A program made the position numbers and the translations under genes. From Promineifilum sp. (GTDB taxonomy: Bacteria > Chloroflexota > Anaerolineae > Promineifilales > Promineifilaceae), in assembly GCA_020634335.1 (NCBI GenBank), contig JACKBY010000008.1, forward strand, positions 62,001-126,000: a stretch of DNA of 64,000 nt. The letters run 5' to 3'. Positions 1 to 8,333 of this stretch are shown here, piece by piece. Positions within the stretch are counted from its first letter, which is position 1. Every line of letters starts with the position of its first letter. Under the pieces are notes generated by a model, which saw only the letters and a list, made by a program, of their open reading frames with translations, did not search any database and was not told the origin of the DNA.

Positions 1-416
1 GCCAGCTCGACGGCTCGCAAAACGTTGGGCGAATTGCCGCTGGTGGAGATAGCCACGACAATGTCGCCGGGGTTGAGCAGATTCGCCAGTTGCAGGCGGA
101 AGACATTATCGTAGCCGTCGTCGTTGCCATAGGCCGAAAAGATGGCCATATTGTCGGCCATGCCGATCACCTTGTAGTGCGGCCAGGCGTCGTGGCGCGT
201 GTTCTTGGCCAGGTCACAGACCATATGAGTGGCGGTCGAGGCGCTGCCGCCGTTGCCCATAATGAATATCTGCCGGCCGTCGAGTCGCGCCTGGTGCAGG
301 GCGTCAATCGCCGCGTGAATCGGTTGGCGGTCGATGCGGTCGAATACGGCCTTCATCTCATCAAAATACCACTCAACACTGGCTGTCTTATCGAATTCCA
401 CTGTTTGTAACATCAT
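1..416 (-). CDS. SIS-domain phosphoheptose isomerase-like protein (GmhA family), partial
   Basis: Reading the minus strand from an ATG at 416 gives an open frame that runs off the left window edge, so the C-terminus is missing. It contains the SIS motifs GNGGSAS and STSGNSPNV, the second typical of phosphosugar-binding isomerases. GmhA-type enzymes convert sedoheptulose 7-phosphate to D-glycero-D-manno-heptose 7-phosphate in the cytoplasm. The gene lies 92 nt downstream of a heptose-7-phosphate kinase gene on the same strand, which is the usual partner in GDP-D,D-heptose synthesis. A GAGG about ten bases upstream supports the start. Another SIS isomerase is possible, but the neighbour favours GmhA. 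It is probably the last gene of the polysaccharide operon seen here. Confidence 0.85.
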   Translation of the reverse strand, partial: MMLQTVEFDKTASVEWYFDEMKAVFDRIDRQPIHAAIDALHQARLDGRQIFIMGNGGSASTATHMVCDLAKNTRHDAWPHYKVIGMADNMAIFSAYGNDDGYDNVFRLQLANLLNPGDIVVAISTSGNSPNVLRAVEL

Positions 417-508
417 TGTCCGGTCCTCATAGGGGGTTTGGGGAGATCGAGAAATTGGGGATTGGGCATCAAGATGACTGCCTATCCACAGACGATTGCC
501 CACTATCT

Positions 509-1489
509 CTATCGCTGATAGTCAAATATAACCTTGCTGCCATCCTGCCCCAGATTGAAGGGCAGTTCTTGGAGCATGTGTAATTGGGTACGCAGATGCT
601 CTTGCCGGCCGGGCGGACAATAGAGCAACAAAAAGCCGCCACCACCCGCACCGGCGATCTTGCCTCCGGTGGCCCCGGCCGCGCGAGCGAGCTTGTACAG
701 ATCATCAACGTCGCTATTGCTGATCTTGCTGGCGAGTTGCTTCTTGAGCACCCAGCTTTCGTGGAGCAAGTCGCCGATGGCATCGACATCGCCCTTTTGT
801 AGCTTGTCGCAGGCGGTGTGGGCGATGCCTTTCATATCTTCCAGCACAGACTCCTTCGAGCGAATGTTGGATTGCTGTTCCGACAGGATGGAATCGGCCT
901 TGCGAGTGACACCGGTGTAGAAGAGCAGCAGGTTATGGTTGAGCTGGCGCTTGGTGGCCGGGTCCAGTTCAATACGCCTGCTGCGCACCTCGCCGTTGCC
1001 GGGCATGAATTCCATGAAGCGCAACCCGCCATATGCGGCGATGTACTGATCCTGAATGCCGATGGGCTTGCCAAGCACGTCGATCTCGATGTGGCAAGCG
1101 CCTTTCGCCAATTGCTCGGCCATAATCAACTCGCGATTCAGGGCATACATGGCGTGCAGCGCGCCCACGGTGACGGTGCTGGACGATCCCAGGCCGGAAC
1201 CCTCGGAGGGAATATCGCCCATCGTGGTGATCTCGACACCATGGTCGATACCCGTCAGACGAAACGATTCGCGGATCAGCTCGTGGTTGATCTGATCCAC
1301 GGAATCGACCAGTTCGGTATGGGTGTAGCCGACACGCAGCTTGTCATCGAAACGGCGCTTGATAGTGACGAAGATATACTTGTCGATGGCCGAGGTCAGC
1401 ACGCAGCCGCCATGCTCCAGGTAGTAACCCGGAAAATCGGTGCCGCCGCCGAACAGGCTGGTTCGCAGCGGGGTTTGCACAATAATCAT
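509..1489 (-). CDS. hddA: GHMP-family D-glycero-D-manno-heptose 7-phosphate kinase (HddA-like)
   Basis: The 326-residue cytoplasmic protein has the GHMP kinase layout: an N-terminal substrate loop (SLFGGGTDFPGYY, about residues 11-23), the phosphate-binding motif GSGLGSSS (97-104), and a glycine-rich C-terminal motif ending GAGGGGFLLLY. The GGGTDFP signature marks the sugar-1-kinase subgroup that includes HddA. HddA phosphorylates D-glycero-D-manno-heptose 7-phosphate at C1 on the way to GDP-heptose. AGGAG seven bases before the ATG supports the start. The pairing with a GmhA-like isomerase strengthens the call. The GmhB phosphatase and HddC nucleotidyltransferase are not visible and may lie left of the window. 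A fucokinase-like role is a less likely alternative. Confidence 0.85.
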   Translation of the reverse strand: MIIVQTPLRTSLFGGGTDFPGYYLEHGGCVLTSAIDKYIFVTIKRRFDDKLRVGYTHTELVDSVDQINHELIRESFRLTGIDHGVEITTMGDIPSEGSGLGSSSTVTVGALHAMYALNRELIMAEQLAKGACHIEIDVLGKPIGIQDQYIAAYGGLRFMEFMPGNGEVRSRRIELDPATKRQLNHNLLLFYTGVTRKADSILSEQQSNIRSKESVLEDMKGIAHTACDKLQKGDVDAIGDLLHESWVLKKQLASKISNSDVDDLYKLARAAGATGGKIAGAGGGGFLLLYCPPGRQEHLRTQLHMLQELPFNLGQDGSKVIFDYQR

Positions 1490-1549
1490 AAACTGAACTC
1501 CTGAAGTTGGTGTTGGCCGAACGCGGCCGGCCCTATGACCGACGGCGCA

Positions 1550-2440
1550 TCAGGCATCGCGCAACAGCAAGTTGCGGCCGAGCCGTCGCCGGTTCTTGAC
1601 CATCCAGTATCCCATGTAGAGATAGCAGGAAGCGCGATCCGTCAGCCCGACCGGCGAACGCTCGATGGAACGAATGTGCTCGCGCAACAGCCGCCACTGT
1701 GGAAAGGTGATCTTGCCCGCCCGGCGTGGATCGTACCAGGCTTGCTGGGCCTGGGGCGATTTATTCCCGCCCCAGGATTGCTCTTCGTGGAAGCGGTAGA
1801 AGAACAGATGCTCCGGGACTTCGTAGAACTTGCCGAGCAGGCTGAGTTCGCTTAACAGCGGCCGGTCGGAGCCGGCGTATTTGCCGATGAGCCGGGTGCG
1901 GCCGAGCACGTCGCGGCGCATCAAGCCGAAGACGGCCACTACCGGATGCGGATCGAGCACGAATTCATAGAATCGCTCGCGCGGCGCGGGGGCGCTGAAA
2001 TGGCGCTTGGCGGGATAGATCTTGACGACCTGGCCCTGATCGTCAATGGCTTTGGCCTGGGTATAGGCTAGTACGACGTCGGGGTTTTCGTCCAGCACCG
2101 CCACGCAACGTTCGAGATAGGTCGGGGCCAGGAGATCGTCATGGGCAGCCCACTTGAAATAAACCCCTCTTGCCAGTTCAAACACGTGGTTGTAGTTGGC
2201 CGACGCGCCGACATTCTCCTCCTGGCGATAATAGCGGACGCGCTCGTCGCGGGCCGCATATTCCCGACAGATGGCTTCTGTCCGGTCGCTTGAGGCGTTG
2301 TCAGATATCACCAGTTCGAAATTGGTGTAGGTTTGCGCCAGCAACGATTCCATCGTCTCGGCGAGATAATTTTGGCCGTTATAAACCGGCAATCCAATGG
2401 TGACACGGGGAATGGGCGTGTTCATGGCTTGGCTTTTCAT
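1550..2440 (-). CDS. Family 2 glycosyltransferase
   Basis: The 296-residue protein opens with a GT-A fold start (RVTIGLPVYNGQNYL) and has the nucleotide-binding segment VISDNASSDRT and an acidic HDD metal-binding region (KWAAHDDLL). These features identify an inverting GT2 enzyme that moves a sugar from a nucleotide donor to a growing chain on the cytoplasmic membrane face. There is no transmembrane segment. The donor and acceptor cannot be read from sequence. Its place between sulfotransferases and heptose genes suggests that it builds the repeat unit of the surface polysaccharide. The ATG at 2440 has a weak AGGA upstream; an alternative ATG lies at 2425. Confidence 0.85.
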   Translation of the reverse strand: MKSQAMNTPIPRVTIGLPVYNGQNYLAETMESLLAQTYTNFELVISDNASSDRTEAICREYAARDERVRYYRQEENVGASANYNHVFELARGVYFKWAAHDDLLAPTYLERCVAVLDENPDVVLAYTQAKAIDDQGQVVKIYPAKRHFSAPAPRERFYEFVLDPHPVVAVFGLMRRDVLGRTRLIGKYAGSDRPLLSELSLLGKFYEVPEHLFFYRFHEEQSWGGNKSPQAQQAWYDPRRAGKITFPQWRLLREHIRSIERSPVGLTDRASCYLYMGYWMVKNRRRLGRNLLLRDA

Positions 2441-2459
2441 GCGGCGGGCGTTCCTGTGA

Positions 2460-3572
2460 TTAGCGCTGGACGCCCAGATTCTTCAGCAGGCGGCGCTGGA
2501 CGCGGGCGAAGGCGTCTTTAGCTCGTTCGGGCGAGTTACGCCCTTTGCCCATGCGGCGGGTCAGGTTGACGGCCGCGCCGCCCAACAACACCGGCGCCTT
2601 CAACTTGGCGCTCAGGTTGGTGCCGGCCGGCTGATAACCCATCTCGCGCATCTCCGATTTCAACAGGGCCTGGGCCAGGAAAATCTCGTTTCCTTCCAGC
2701 GACTTGCGCCATTTCTCGACGGCAGCGGTGGAGACACCTGCCTTGGGCGGCCGCGCGGCTCCGTCCTGTTCTTTCATCTGTGAGGCGGCGTTGACCCAGC
2801 CGACGTCGAGCATATCCTCGGAATAAGTCAGGCCGGTGAACCGGCAGATGCGTTGCAGTACCTCGGCCGGGTTGGCAGCCAGATCTTCGTAGCGAATGGT
2901 CAGGATGTTCTGCGGGTAGTTGTGCCGGGCATCGTGGGCGGCGTTGATGGCCTCTTTCCACATCATCGAGTCGATGACGGGATCATAGTTGGTCAGGCGG
3001 TCGACTTCGAGGTCTTCTTTCTCTTCTTTCGAGTCGAGCCATTCGTCGCCCGTGCGGCGCACTTTGCGCGAGGCCAGCGTGGCCCGCGGGTCGCGCACCA
3101 GCTCGACCACCTTGGCGTCGGGCAGATGCCGCAGCAGCTGGGTCAGGTAGTAGACGTGTTCTGGAGTTTTCTCCACCCAGAACGGCTTGCCGGCAATGGA
3201 TGCCAGGTGATCGTTCACCAGGCCGAACAGGCCCTCATGCTCGTCTATGCCGGCGGTGGCGACCATGATCTCCTCAAAGTGAGCGTCGGTCAGCCCCAGA
3301 TCGGCCAATGAATAGTCCAATTGCTGGGAAGCGGTCCGCTTTTTGCCCAGGTGGGCCAGCTTGACGAGAAACAAGATATACGCGCGGCGCATCTCATCAT
3401 TCTTCAGATCGGGGAAGCGGCGCTTGATCGCGCCCAGGTCCTGGAAGAAATGGGTTTCGCCGGCCACGGCCCACACGTCTGGATTGCGGCGCAGTATGGT
3501 CTTGAGCAGGCTCGTGCCTGTGTGGATATAGCCGACGATAAATATCGCGTGGTTCGAAAACTTAACCGGCAT
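2460..3572 (-). CDS. PAPS-dependent sulfotransferase
   Basis: The protein of about 370 residues begins with a P-loop-like 5'-phosphosulfate-binding motif (FIVGYIHTGTSLL) and has a later region typical of the 3'-phosphate-binding helix (VVELVRDPRATLASRK). It should move sulfate from PAPS to a hydroxyl of a glycan or lipid-linked sugar. Its N-terminus and RDPR region closely match the product of 17531-18646, so the two are paralogues. I chose the ATG at 3572, nine bases after GGAG; an ATG at 3587 would add five residues. The gene overlaps the end of the upstream sulfotransferase gene by 11 nt, which implies translational coupling. The basic C-terminal tail (RRMGKGRN and RRLLKNLG) is notable. 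Confidence 0.85.
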   Translation of the reverse strand: MPVKFSNHAIFIVGYIHTGTSLLKTILRRNPDVWAVAGETHFFQDLGAIKRRFPDLKNDEMRRAYILFLVKLAHLGKKRTASQQLDYSLADLGLTDAHFEEIMVATAGIDEHEGLFGLVNDHLASIAGKPFWVEKTPEHVYYLTQLLRHLPDAKVVELVRDPRATLASRKVRRTGDEWLDSKEEKEDLEVDRLTNYDPVIDSMMWKEAINAAHDARHNYPQNILTIRYEDLAANPAEVLQRICRFTGLTYSEDMLDVGWVNAASQMKEQDGAARPPKAGVSTAAVEKWRKSLEGNEIFLAQALLKSEMREMGYQPAGTNLSAKLKAPVLLGGAAVNLTRRMGKGRNSPERAKDAFARVQRRLLKNLGVQR

Positions 3573-4494
3573 AGACACTGTCTCCATTGGTCAACATCTC
3601 AGGCGATCCATCACGCTCGATCTTTGCCTCAAGGGCTTGCGCGGCCGTCTCGTTGAGACGATCCAGACGCTCGAGCATTTGCCCACACAACTGGTCGACG
3701 GCCGGAGTAAGTTTGGACACACGCCCCTTGCCCACCGACTGGGCGTTAACGTCCTTGACGATATGGTCGCCGGGGTAGGCCCGGCCCAGAAAGGCGTAGG
3801 TGCGGCGCATGGTTCGGGCCGGGTTCAGCACCAGGTCTTCATAGCGGCTGAGCATGACACTCGGGTGTTGGTCCAGGTGCTGTTCGAAGTAGAGCTGCAT
3901 ACGCGCCCACCAGAAGAGCGCGGCGGCGTCGAACGGGTTCATGTCGTCGGCGTAGTGGCTGCGGATCGTTTCGCGCGTCTCGGCCGAGCTGTTCTGCGAG
4001 CGCCAATTGCCGGGATCGCCCGCCAGAAACGGTTGCAGGTCTCGCTTGCCGTTGTCCGTGCCAAACGCCTTCAGATTGGAAGCAGCCACGTCCTGGTAGT
4101 GGCGATAGGCCCACAACACGCGGGCTTCCGGGAAGGTGGTCAAGAGTTCGTGGGCGCGCTGCGATTCGACGAGCGGTTTGAATACTACCATCGGCACGTG
4201 GTGGCGCTCGATGGCGGTTTTGACGTCGGCCAGGGGGTTCAGGCGAATGTGCTCTACCGCATCCAATGAGGACAACTTGCTGGATTCGCGATAGACCTTG
4301 ACGCCCAGATCGCGCTCGAAGACCCAGTACATCAGGCTGGTGCCGGAGCGCTGGATGCCGAGAATAGGCACGACGATGGTGTGACCATTGTGGCGGGCCG
4401 CACCCAGCTTCTGCGCGGCGCTCTTGTAGAGCCGAAACGCGACGAAGGACAGGGTTTGCAGGTTGATATCCGATGATTTCAGTTGATAGGGCAT
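3562..4494 (-). CDS. Sulfotransferase family protein
   Basis: The 310-residue protein carries the phosphosulfate-binding motif VPILGIQRSGTSLMYW near residue 43 and an ALWAYRHYQDVAASN segment where related enzymes have the 3'-phosphate site. The motif differs clearly from those of the flanking sulfotransferases, so it probably acts on a different acceptor position. It is the second of three consecutive sulfotransferase genes. It overlaps the downstream one by 11 nt and lies 23 nt after the upstream one. GGAAG lies before the ATG. It is presumably cytosolic, as no signal or membrane segment is seen. The sulfated substrate is inferred only from its place in the polysaccharide locus. Confidence 0.78.
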   Translation of the reverse strand: MPYQLKSSDINLQTLSFVAFRLYKSAAQKLGAARHNGHTIVVPILGIQRSGTSLMYWVFERDLGVKVYRESSKLSSLDAVEHIRLNPLADVKTAIERHHVPMVVFKPLVESQRAHELLTTFPEARVLWAYRHYQDVAASNLKAFGTDNGKRDLQPFLAGDPGNWRSQNSSAETRETIRSHYADDMNPFDAAALFWWARMQLYFEQHLDQHPSVMLSRYEDLVLNPARTMRRTYAFLGRAYPGDHIVKDVNAQSVGKGRVSKLTPAVDQLCGQMLERLDRLNETAAQALEAKIERDGSPEMLTNGDSVYAG

Positions 4495-4517
4495 GATAAC
4501 AGCTTCCGGCGGCCGGC

Positions 4518-5366
4518 TCAGGCCTCGTCGGTATAGCCTCGCCGCCAGTCGTTCAGACTATAGCCAAGCAACTGCTCGACCGTGTGAACGTCGTCTTCCA
4601 GCAAGCGCCATAGCGCCTGCCGGACTTCGGGCGAGAAGTAGGGTTTCTCGTCAATCTTGTTCGACAGCAGGCGGTGGCGAATCGGCTGCCGGATGGCCGC
4701 GGGCACGACGCCACGCACCTTCTGGAACAGCCCGCTTTGGGTGAACGTGCGCGCCGCCTCCGACCGCAAGTAGGGTTGGCCGACCGACTGGTGTAGCGGG
4801 GTCGTGTCCGTTTCGGCAAAAGGCGCTTGCTCGATGCCCAGAAAATCGGCGATGCGATAAAGTGTGGGAATCGGATCGGCGGTATATTCTTCAAACACCA
4901 GCAATAGCACGTTTTCCGGGCCAAACAGTTCCAGATAGGGGCGGATCTGCACACCGTAGCGGCTGCGGTCGACGTAGGGAGCATCGCTGAATACGGCCGC
5001 TTCCGGCGGTCGCATGTCGATCTCTCGCACCCGGTTGTGCGTGTAGTGGGAGATGACGCGCTCGACCGGCTGGCGCATGACGTAGATGAATTTCAGGTCC
5101 GGATTGTAGTCATAGAGCCGCTTGTGTGTGTTGCGAAACTCCGGGAAAAAGGTGTAATACGTGGATGCCTCGCCACACAGTTGACCGGGCCGCGGGTCAT
5201 AGAGACTGTGATACTGATCCAGCTCCTGAGCCCAGGCTTCCGTCTTGTGGAAGTAGCCCGGCTCTTTTTCCCGGCAGAAACAGATCTGCGGGTGGGCCGC
5301 CAATTGAGCTGCCAGGCTGGTAGTGCCCGCTTTTTGGGCGCCTATGACCATGAAATCGACATGCAT
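4518..5366 (-). CDS. Sulfotransferase, heparan-sulfotransferase-like
   Basis: The 282-residue protein starts MHVDFMVIGAQKAGTTSL, the 5'-phosphosulfate loop of the glycan sulfotransferase family. It continues with KEPGYF near residue 36 and a 3'-phosphate motif region (FIYVMRQPVERVISHY). This layout is that of N- or O-sulfotransferases acting on amino sugars or polysaccharides. Its closest relative in the window is the product of 28926-29783, which shares the KAGTTSL or KGGTTSL loop and a KEPxYF motif. It starts eight nt after the Wzz/BY-kinase stop codon, so it is in the same transcript. The exact sulfation position is unknown. Confidence 0.85.
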   Translation of the reverse strand: MHVDFMVIGAQKAGTTSLAAQLAAHPQICFCREKEPGYFHKTEAWAQELDQYHSLYDPRPGQLCGEASTYYTFFPEFRNTHKRLYDYNPDLKFIYVMRQPVERVISHYTHNRVREIDMRPPEAAVFSDAPYVDRSRYGVQIRPYLELFGPENVLLLVFEEYTADPIPTLYRIADFLGIEQAPFAETDTTPLHQSVGQPYLRSEAARTFTQSGLFQKVRGVVPAAIRQPIRHRLLSNKIDEKPYFSPEVRQALWRLLEDDVHTVEQLLGYSLNDWRRGYTDEA

Positions 5367-5373
5367 GATGAGT

Positions 5374-6891
5374 TTATCGAGCCTCAGATTCGTAGTAGGC
5401 GTAGCTGCCGTTGGGTTCGGCGCGGTTGACGACGACTTCCATCGACTTCACGCGCACGTTGGATAACTGGCGGCGAACGGTCTGCACGTCGCCGCGGCGG
5501 GTTTGCGACTGGGCCACCACCAGGATGACGTTGTCCACGGCCGGGGCCAGCACGGCCGCGTCGGCCACCGACAGCAGCGCCGGCGTATCGAGTATGATGA
5601 AATCAAACTGTGTCTTCAGCGACTCCAGCAAGTCCAACATCCGCTGCGAGCCGAGCAGTTCGGTCGGGTTGGGCGGCAGAGGCCCGCTGGTGACCACTTG
5701 CACGCGCGGGAAGGCACTGTACTGGATAGACTCATCGAGTTGGACCTCGCCGGCGAGGATATTGGTCAGCCCCCGCTTGTTGGGCAAGTCGAACAGCTTG
5801 TGTACGGTCGGCAGGCGCAGGTCGCAATCGACGACCACGACCTCGCGGCCCGATTGGGCAATGGTGACGGCCAGATTGGCGGCCACGGTCGATTTGCCTT
5901 CGCCGCGCTTGGCGCTGGTCAATAGCGCCACCTGAGGCCCGCCAACGGAGGCCAGAATGTTGGTGCGCAATCGCCGGAAAGATTCCAGTTGGGGGTAGTG
6001 GCCCGCGCCAAGCCGGGCGATAGCCAGATCCTCCTTGGAAGTCGGGATTTGACCGATGGTCTCCATCTGGGTGGCGTTTTCGATCTGCTCCGGCGTGTAG
6101 AGCGTCGTGTCCAGATTCTCGGCCAGCAACGCCAGGGCCACGCCGCTGACCAGACCGACCGCCAGGCCCAGGGCCATATTGACCAGACGGCGGGGTTTGG
6201 CGGGGCGGTTGGGCGCATTGGCTTCTTCTACAATCGAGATGGCATTGGAGCGCAAGGCTTCCTCGAGCCGGGCCTCCTCATATTGTGTCAGGAGAGACGT
6301 GTAGGTGCGGTCGCGCAGGTCAAGCGCCTCGCGGGCGGCGGCCACAACCGTCTCGTCGGGAGGCAACGCCTCAAGCGCGTTTTCATAGCTGGCGCGCGCC
6401 TCGTTCAGGGCCAGTTCTGCCTCATCCAGCCGCTCGCTCAGGATTTCCTGGAGCGTTTGCCCGCCGCCGCCGCTGTAGAACTCGCGGTTCTGATCGACCA
6501 GCACCTGGGCAGCCGTGTTGGCGATGTCGCGTGCATCTTCCGGGTCGGTCGCCTCGGCCACGATTCGAATAAGCTCCGTGCCGGGGATGGACTGCACCGA
6601 TATGATCGGCAGCGTCTCCAGGCCAAGCTGATCCTTGATCTGGTTGCGGACCTTGTTGCCGGTGATGATGCGTGAGTAGGTGTTGACCAACCGCTCGGTG
6701 TAGGTGATGTCGGGTCGGGCGGCCGTGACGGAGCCACCGCCAATGGTCAATACGCGGACCGTTGTCGAGGCAACGTATTGGGGCGTGGACAAGAAGGTAA
6801 GGGCGGCGGCGATGGCCAACCCCAGCAGAACGCTCAGGATGACGACCCATTTTCGTCGCCGCAATACCGATAGATATGTACTCAGCTCCAT
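5374..6891 (-). CDS. Polysaccharide co-polymerase with tyrosine autokinase (Wzz-BY-kinase fusion)
   Basis: The 505-residue protein has a Wzz chain-length domain with a membrane helix near residues 15-35 and a second at about 238-258. Between them lies an extracytoplasmic coiled-coil region. After it comes a BY-kinase domain with Walker A (SAKRGEGKST, about 326-335), Walker A' (VVVVDCDLR, 351-359) and a final DTPALLSVAD segment. It ends in SYAYYESEAR, a short tyrosine cluster (Y497, Y499, Y500) that is the likely autophosphorylation tail. Such proteins set polymer length and couple polymerisation to export. GGAG about ten bases before the ATG supports the start. The single-chain form, unlike split Firmicutes systems, fits many Gram-negative and Chloroflexota loci. 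Confidence 0.9.
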   Translation of the reverse strand: MELSTYLSVLRRRKWVVILSVLLGLAIAAALTFLSTPQYVASTTVRVLTIGGGSVTAARPDITYTERLVNTYSRIITGNKVRNQIKDQLGLETLPIISVQSIPGTELIRIVAEATDPEDARDIANTAAQVLVDQNREFYSGGGGQTLQEILSERLDEAELALNEARASYENALEALPPDETVVAAAREALDLRDRTYTSLLTQYEEARLEEALRSNAISIVEEANAPNRPAKPRRLVNMALGLAVGLVSGVALALLAENLDTTLYTPEQIENATQMETIGQIPTSKEDLAIARLGAGHYPQLESFRRLRTNILASVGGPQVALLTSAKRGEGKSTVAANLAVTIAQSGREVVVVDCDLRLPTVHKLFDLPNKRGLTNILAGEVQLDESIQYSAFPRVQVVTSGPLPPNPTELLGSQRMLDLLESLKTQFDFIILDTPALLSVADAAVLAPAVDNVILVVAQSQTRRGDVQTVRRQLSNVRVKSMEVVVNRAEPNGSYAYYESEAR

Positions 6892-7049
6892 GTCTTTTCA
6901 TGCTCCTACGGAGGACTTCCGTCCCGATGTGAACAGTTTCAGATTAGCAGTCAATGGTTACGATCAATCTTGCGGCTGATGCCGTCGCTCATCTCCCAAG
7001 CATACCAATCAGAGCGAATATTGACCGCACCCAACGGTTAATTTTAACG
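6892..7049. other. Gap between GT4 and BY-kinase genes
   Basis: This 158 bp gap is among the largest inside the minus-strand polysaccharide operon. A small inverted repeat ACGGA-N5-TCCGT lies at about 6913-6927, just upstream of the BY-kinase ribosome binding site. I see only a weak promoter-like pair, with poor spacing. The gap could therefore hold a secondary promoter or an attenuating hairpin, but the sequence does not decide. Confidence 0.3.
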
Positions 7050-8333
7050 CTAAATTGCCTTCACTGCGGATTTGCCGGCCGGCACGGCCGGCGACAAGGT
7101 GGATTCGCGCCGCATCCGTTCATAAACCTCAAGGGTTTGGTCGTAATGTGTCTCCGGGCTATTGAGGGCCTCAACCTGTGCCCGGCCATTGCGGCCCATT
7201 TCAATTGCCAGTTCCCGATCATCGAGCAGGGCTTGCATCTTGGCCGCCAATTCGACGGCATTGCCGGGCTCGAACAGATAGCCGTTCCAGCCGTCGCGCA
7301 CCTGTTCGGGGATGCCGCCGATATTAGCACCGATGACCGCCGTCCCGCTCGCCAGCGACTCGATCACGGTCATTGAATAATTCTCATACCATTCAGAGGG
7401 CGACACGGTGAACCGGGCCGTCTGTACGAGGCGGGCCAGTTCTCCGGTATCCAGATGGCCTAGGAAGCGGACGTTGGTGAGCTGGTGGGTCTGGACGAAT
7501 TGCCGCAATTCCGGCTCCAGTTCGCCCGCGCCGGCGATATTGAGGACGGCATCGCCCCGGATGTGGCGCATCGCCTCCAGCAGAGTCAGGATGCCCTTGA
7601 CGCGTACCAGCCGCCCGGCGAAGACGAAGTGGTTCTCCGGCTCATAGACGGCGGTAAAGCTGGCGGGGTTGATGAAGTTGGGGATGACATCAATGGGCAG
7701 GTCAATGCCGTGCTCGATCATCTTGTCGGCCATGAAGCGACTGGGGGCGATGAACCGGTCGACGTTGGGCTGGTAGAGGCGAAATACCTCGTGGAAATAC
7801 ATCTCGGCCGTCGCCAGCATGCTGGCGCTGCGCGAGCCACGCTTACAACGATAGCGGGTCATGTTGTAATACTTGCCACCCTTGCAGGCTTCGCAGATGG
7901 TATCATTGGAGACGAAGGTCGTGTTGGGGCAGGCGGGCTTGTAGTCGTGGAGGGTCTGGACGACGGGCAACCCGGCTGCCTTAAGGGCCGGCAGGATCGA
8001 CGTCGACATCTCATGGATGAAGCCGTGGATGTGCACGAGGTCAGGATTTACCAGATCGATCAGGGCTTCCACCTTTTGCCGCGCCTCGCGTGAATAGAGG
8101 ACGCGCTCGACGACACGGAGCTTGGGGCTTAGGCCGGGCTTGGCCAGTTCGGTCGGGAAATCGACATAGCTGACAAAGTAATCGCTATACTCCGACGGCA
8201 AATTTTTGGGGTGGTCCATGCAAAAAGGGATGACCTCGTGGCCGTGGCTGCGCAACAGATCGGACAGGTCGAAAAAACAACGTTCGCCGCCCCCGCGCAA
8301 ATAGTTAAAGCTGTTAATCATCAGGATTTTCAT
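7050..8333 (-). CDS. Family 4 glycosyltransferase
   Basis: The 427-residue retaining GT-B enzyme begins MKILMINSFNYLRGGGERC, a GT4 acceptor-domain start. The C-terminal half has FVFAGRLVRVKGILTLLEA and the EX7E-type region SEWYENYSMTVIESLASG, the nucleotide-sugar site. A central Cys cluster (CEACKGG, then RCKRGSR) resembles that of GT4 enzymes in exopolysaccharide loci and may bind a metal. It is predicted to be cytosolic or membrane-associated and to extend the repeat unit. Its ATG overlaps the stop of the upstream deacetylase gene as ATGA, so translation is coupled. Donor and linkage are unknown. Confidence 0.88.
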   Translation of the reverse strand: MKILMINSFNYLRGGGERCFFDLSDLLRSHGHEVIPFCMDHPKNLPSEYSDYFVSYVDFPTELAKPGLSPKLRVVERVLYSREARQKVEALIDLVNPDLVHIHGFIHEMSTSILPALKAAGLPVVQTLHDYKPACPNTTFVSNDTICEACKGGKYYNMTRYRCKRGSRSASMLATAEMYFHEVFRLYQPNVDRFIAPSRFMADKMIEHGIDLPIDVIPNFINPASFTAVYEPENHFVFAGRLVRVKGILTLLEAMRHIRGDAVLNIAGAGELEPELRQFVQTHQLTNVRFLGHLDTGELARLVQTARFTVSPSEWYENYSMTVIESLASGTAVIGANIGGIPEQVRDGWNGYLFEPGNAVELAAKMQALLDDRELAIEMGRNGRAQVEALNSPETHYDQTLEVYERMRRESTLSPAVPAGKSAVKAI

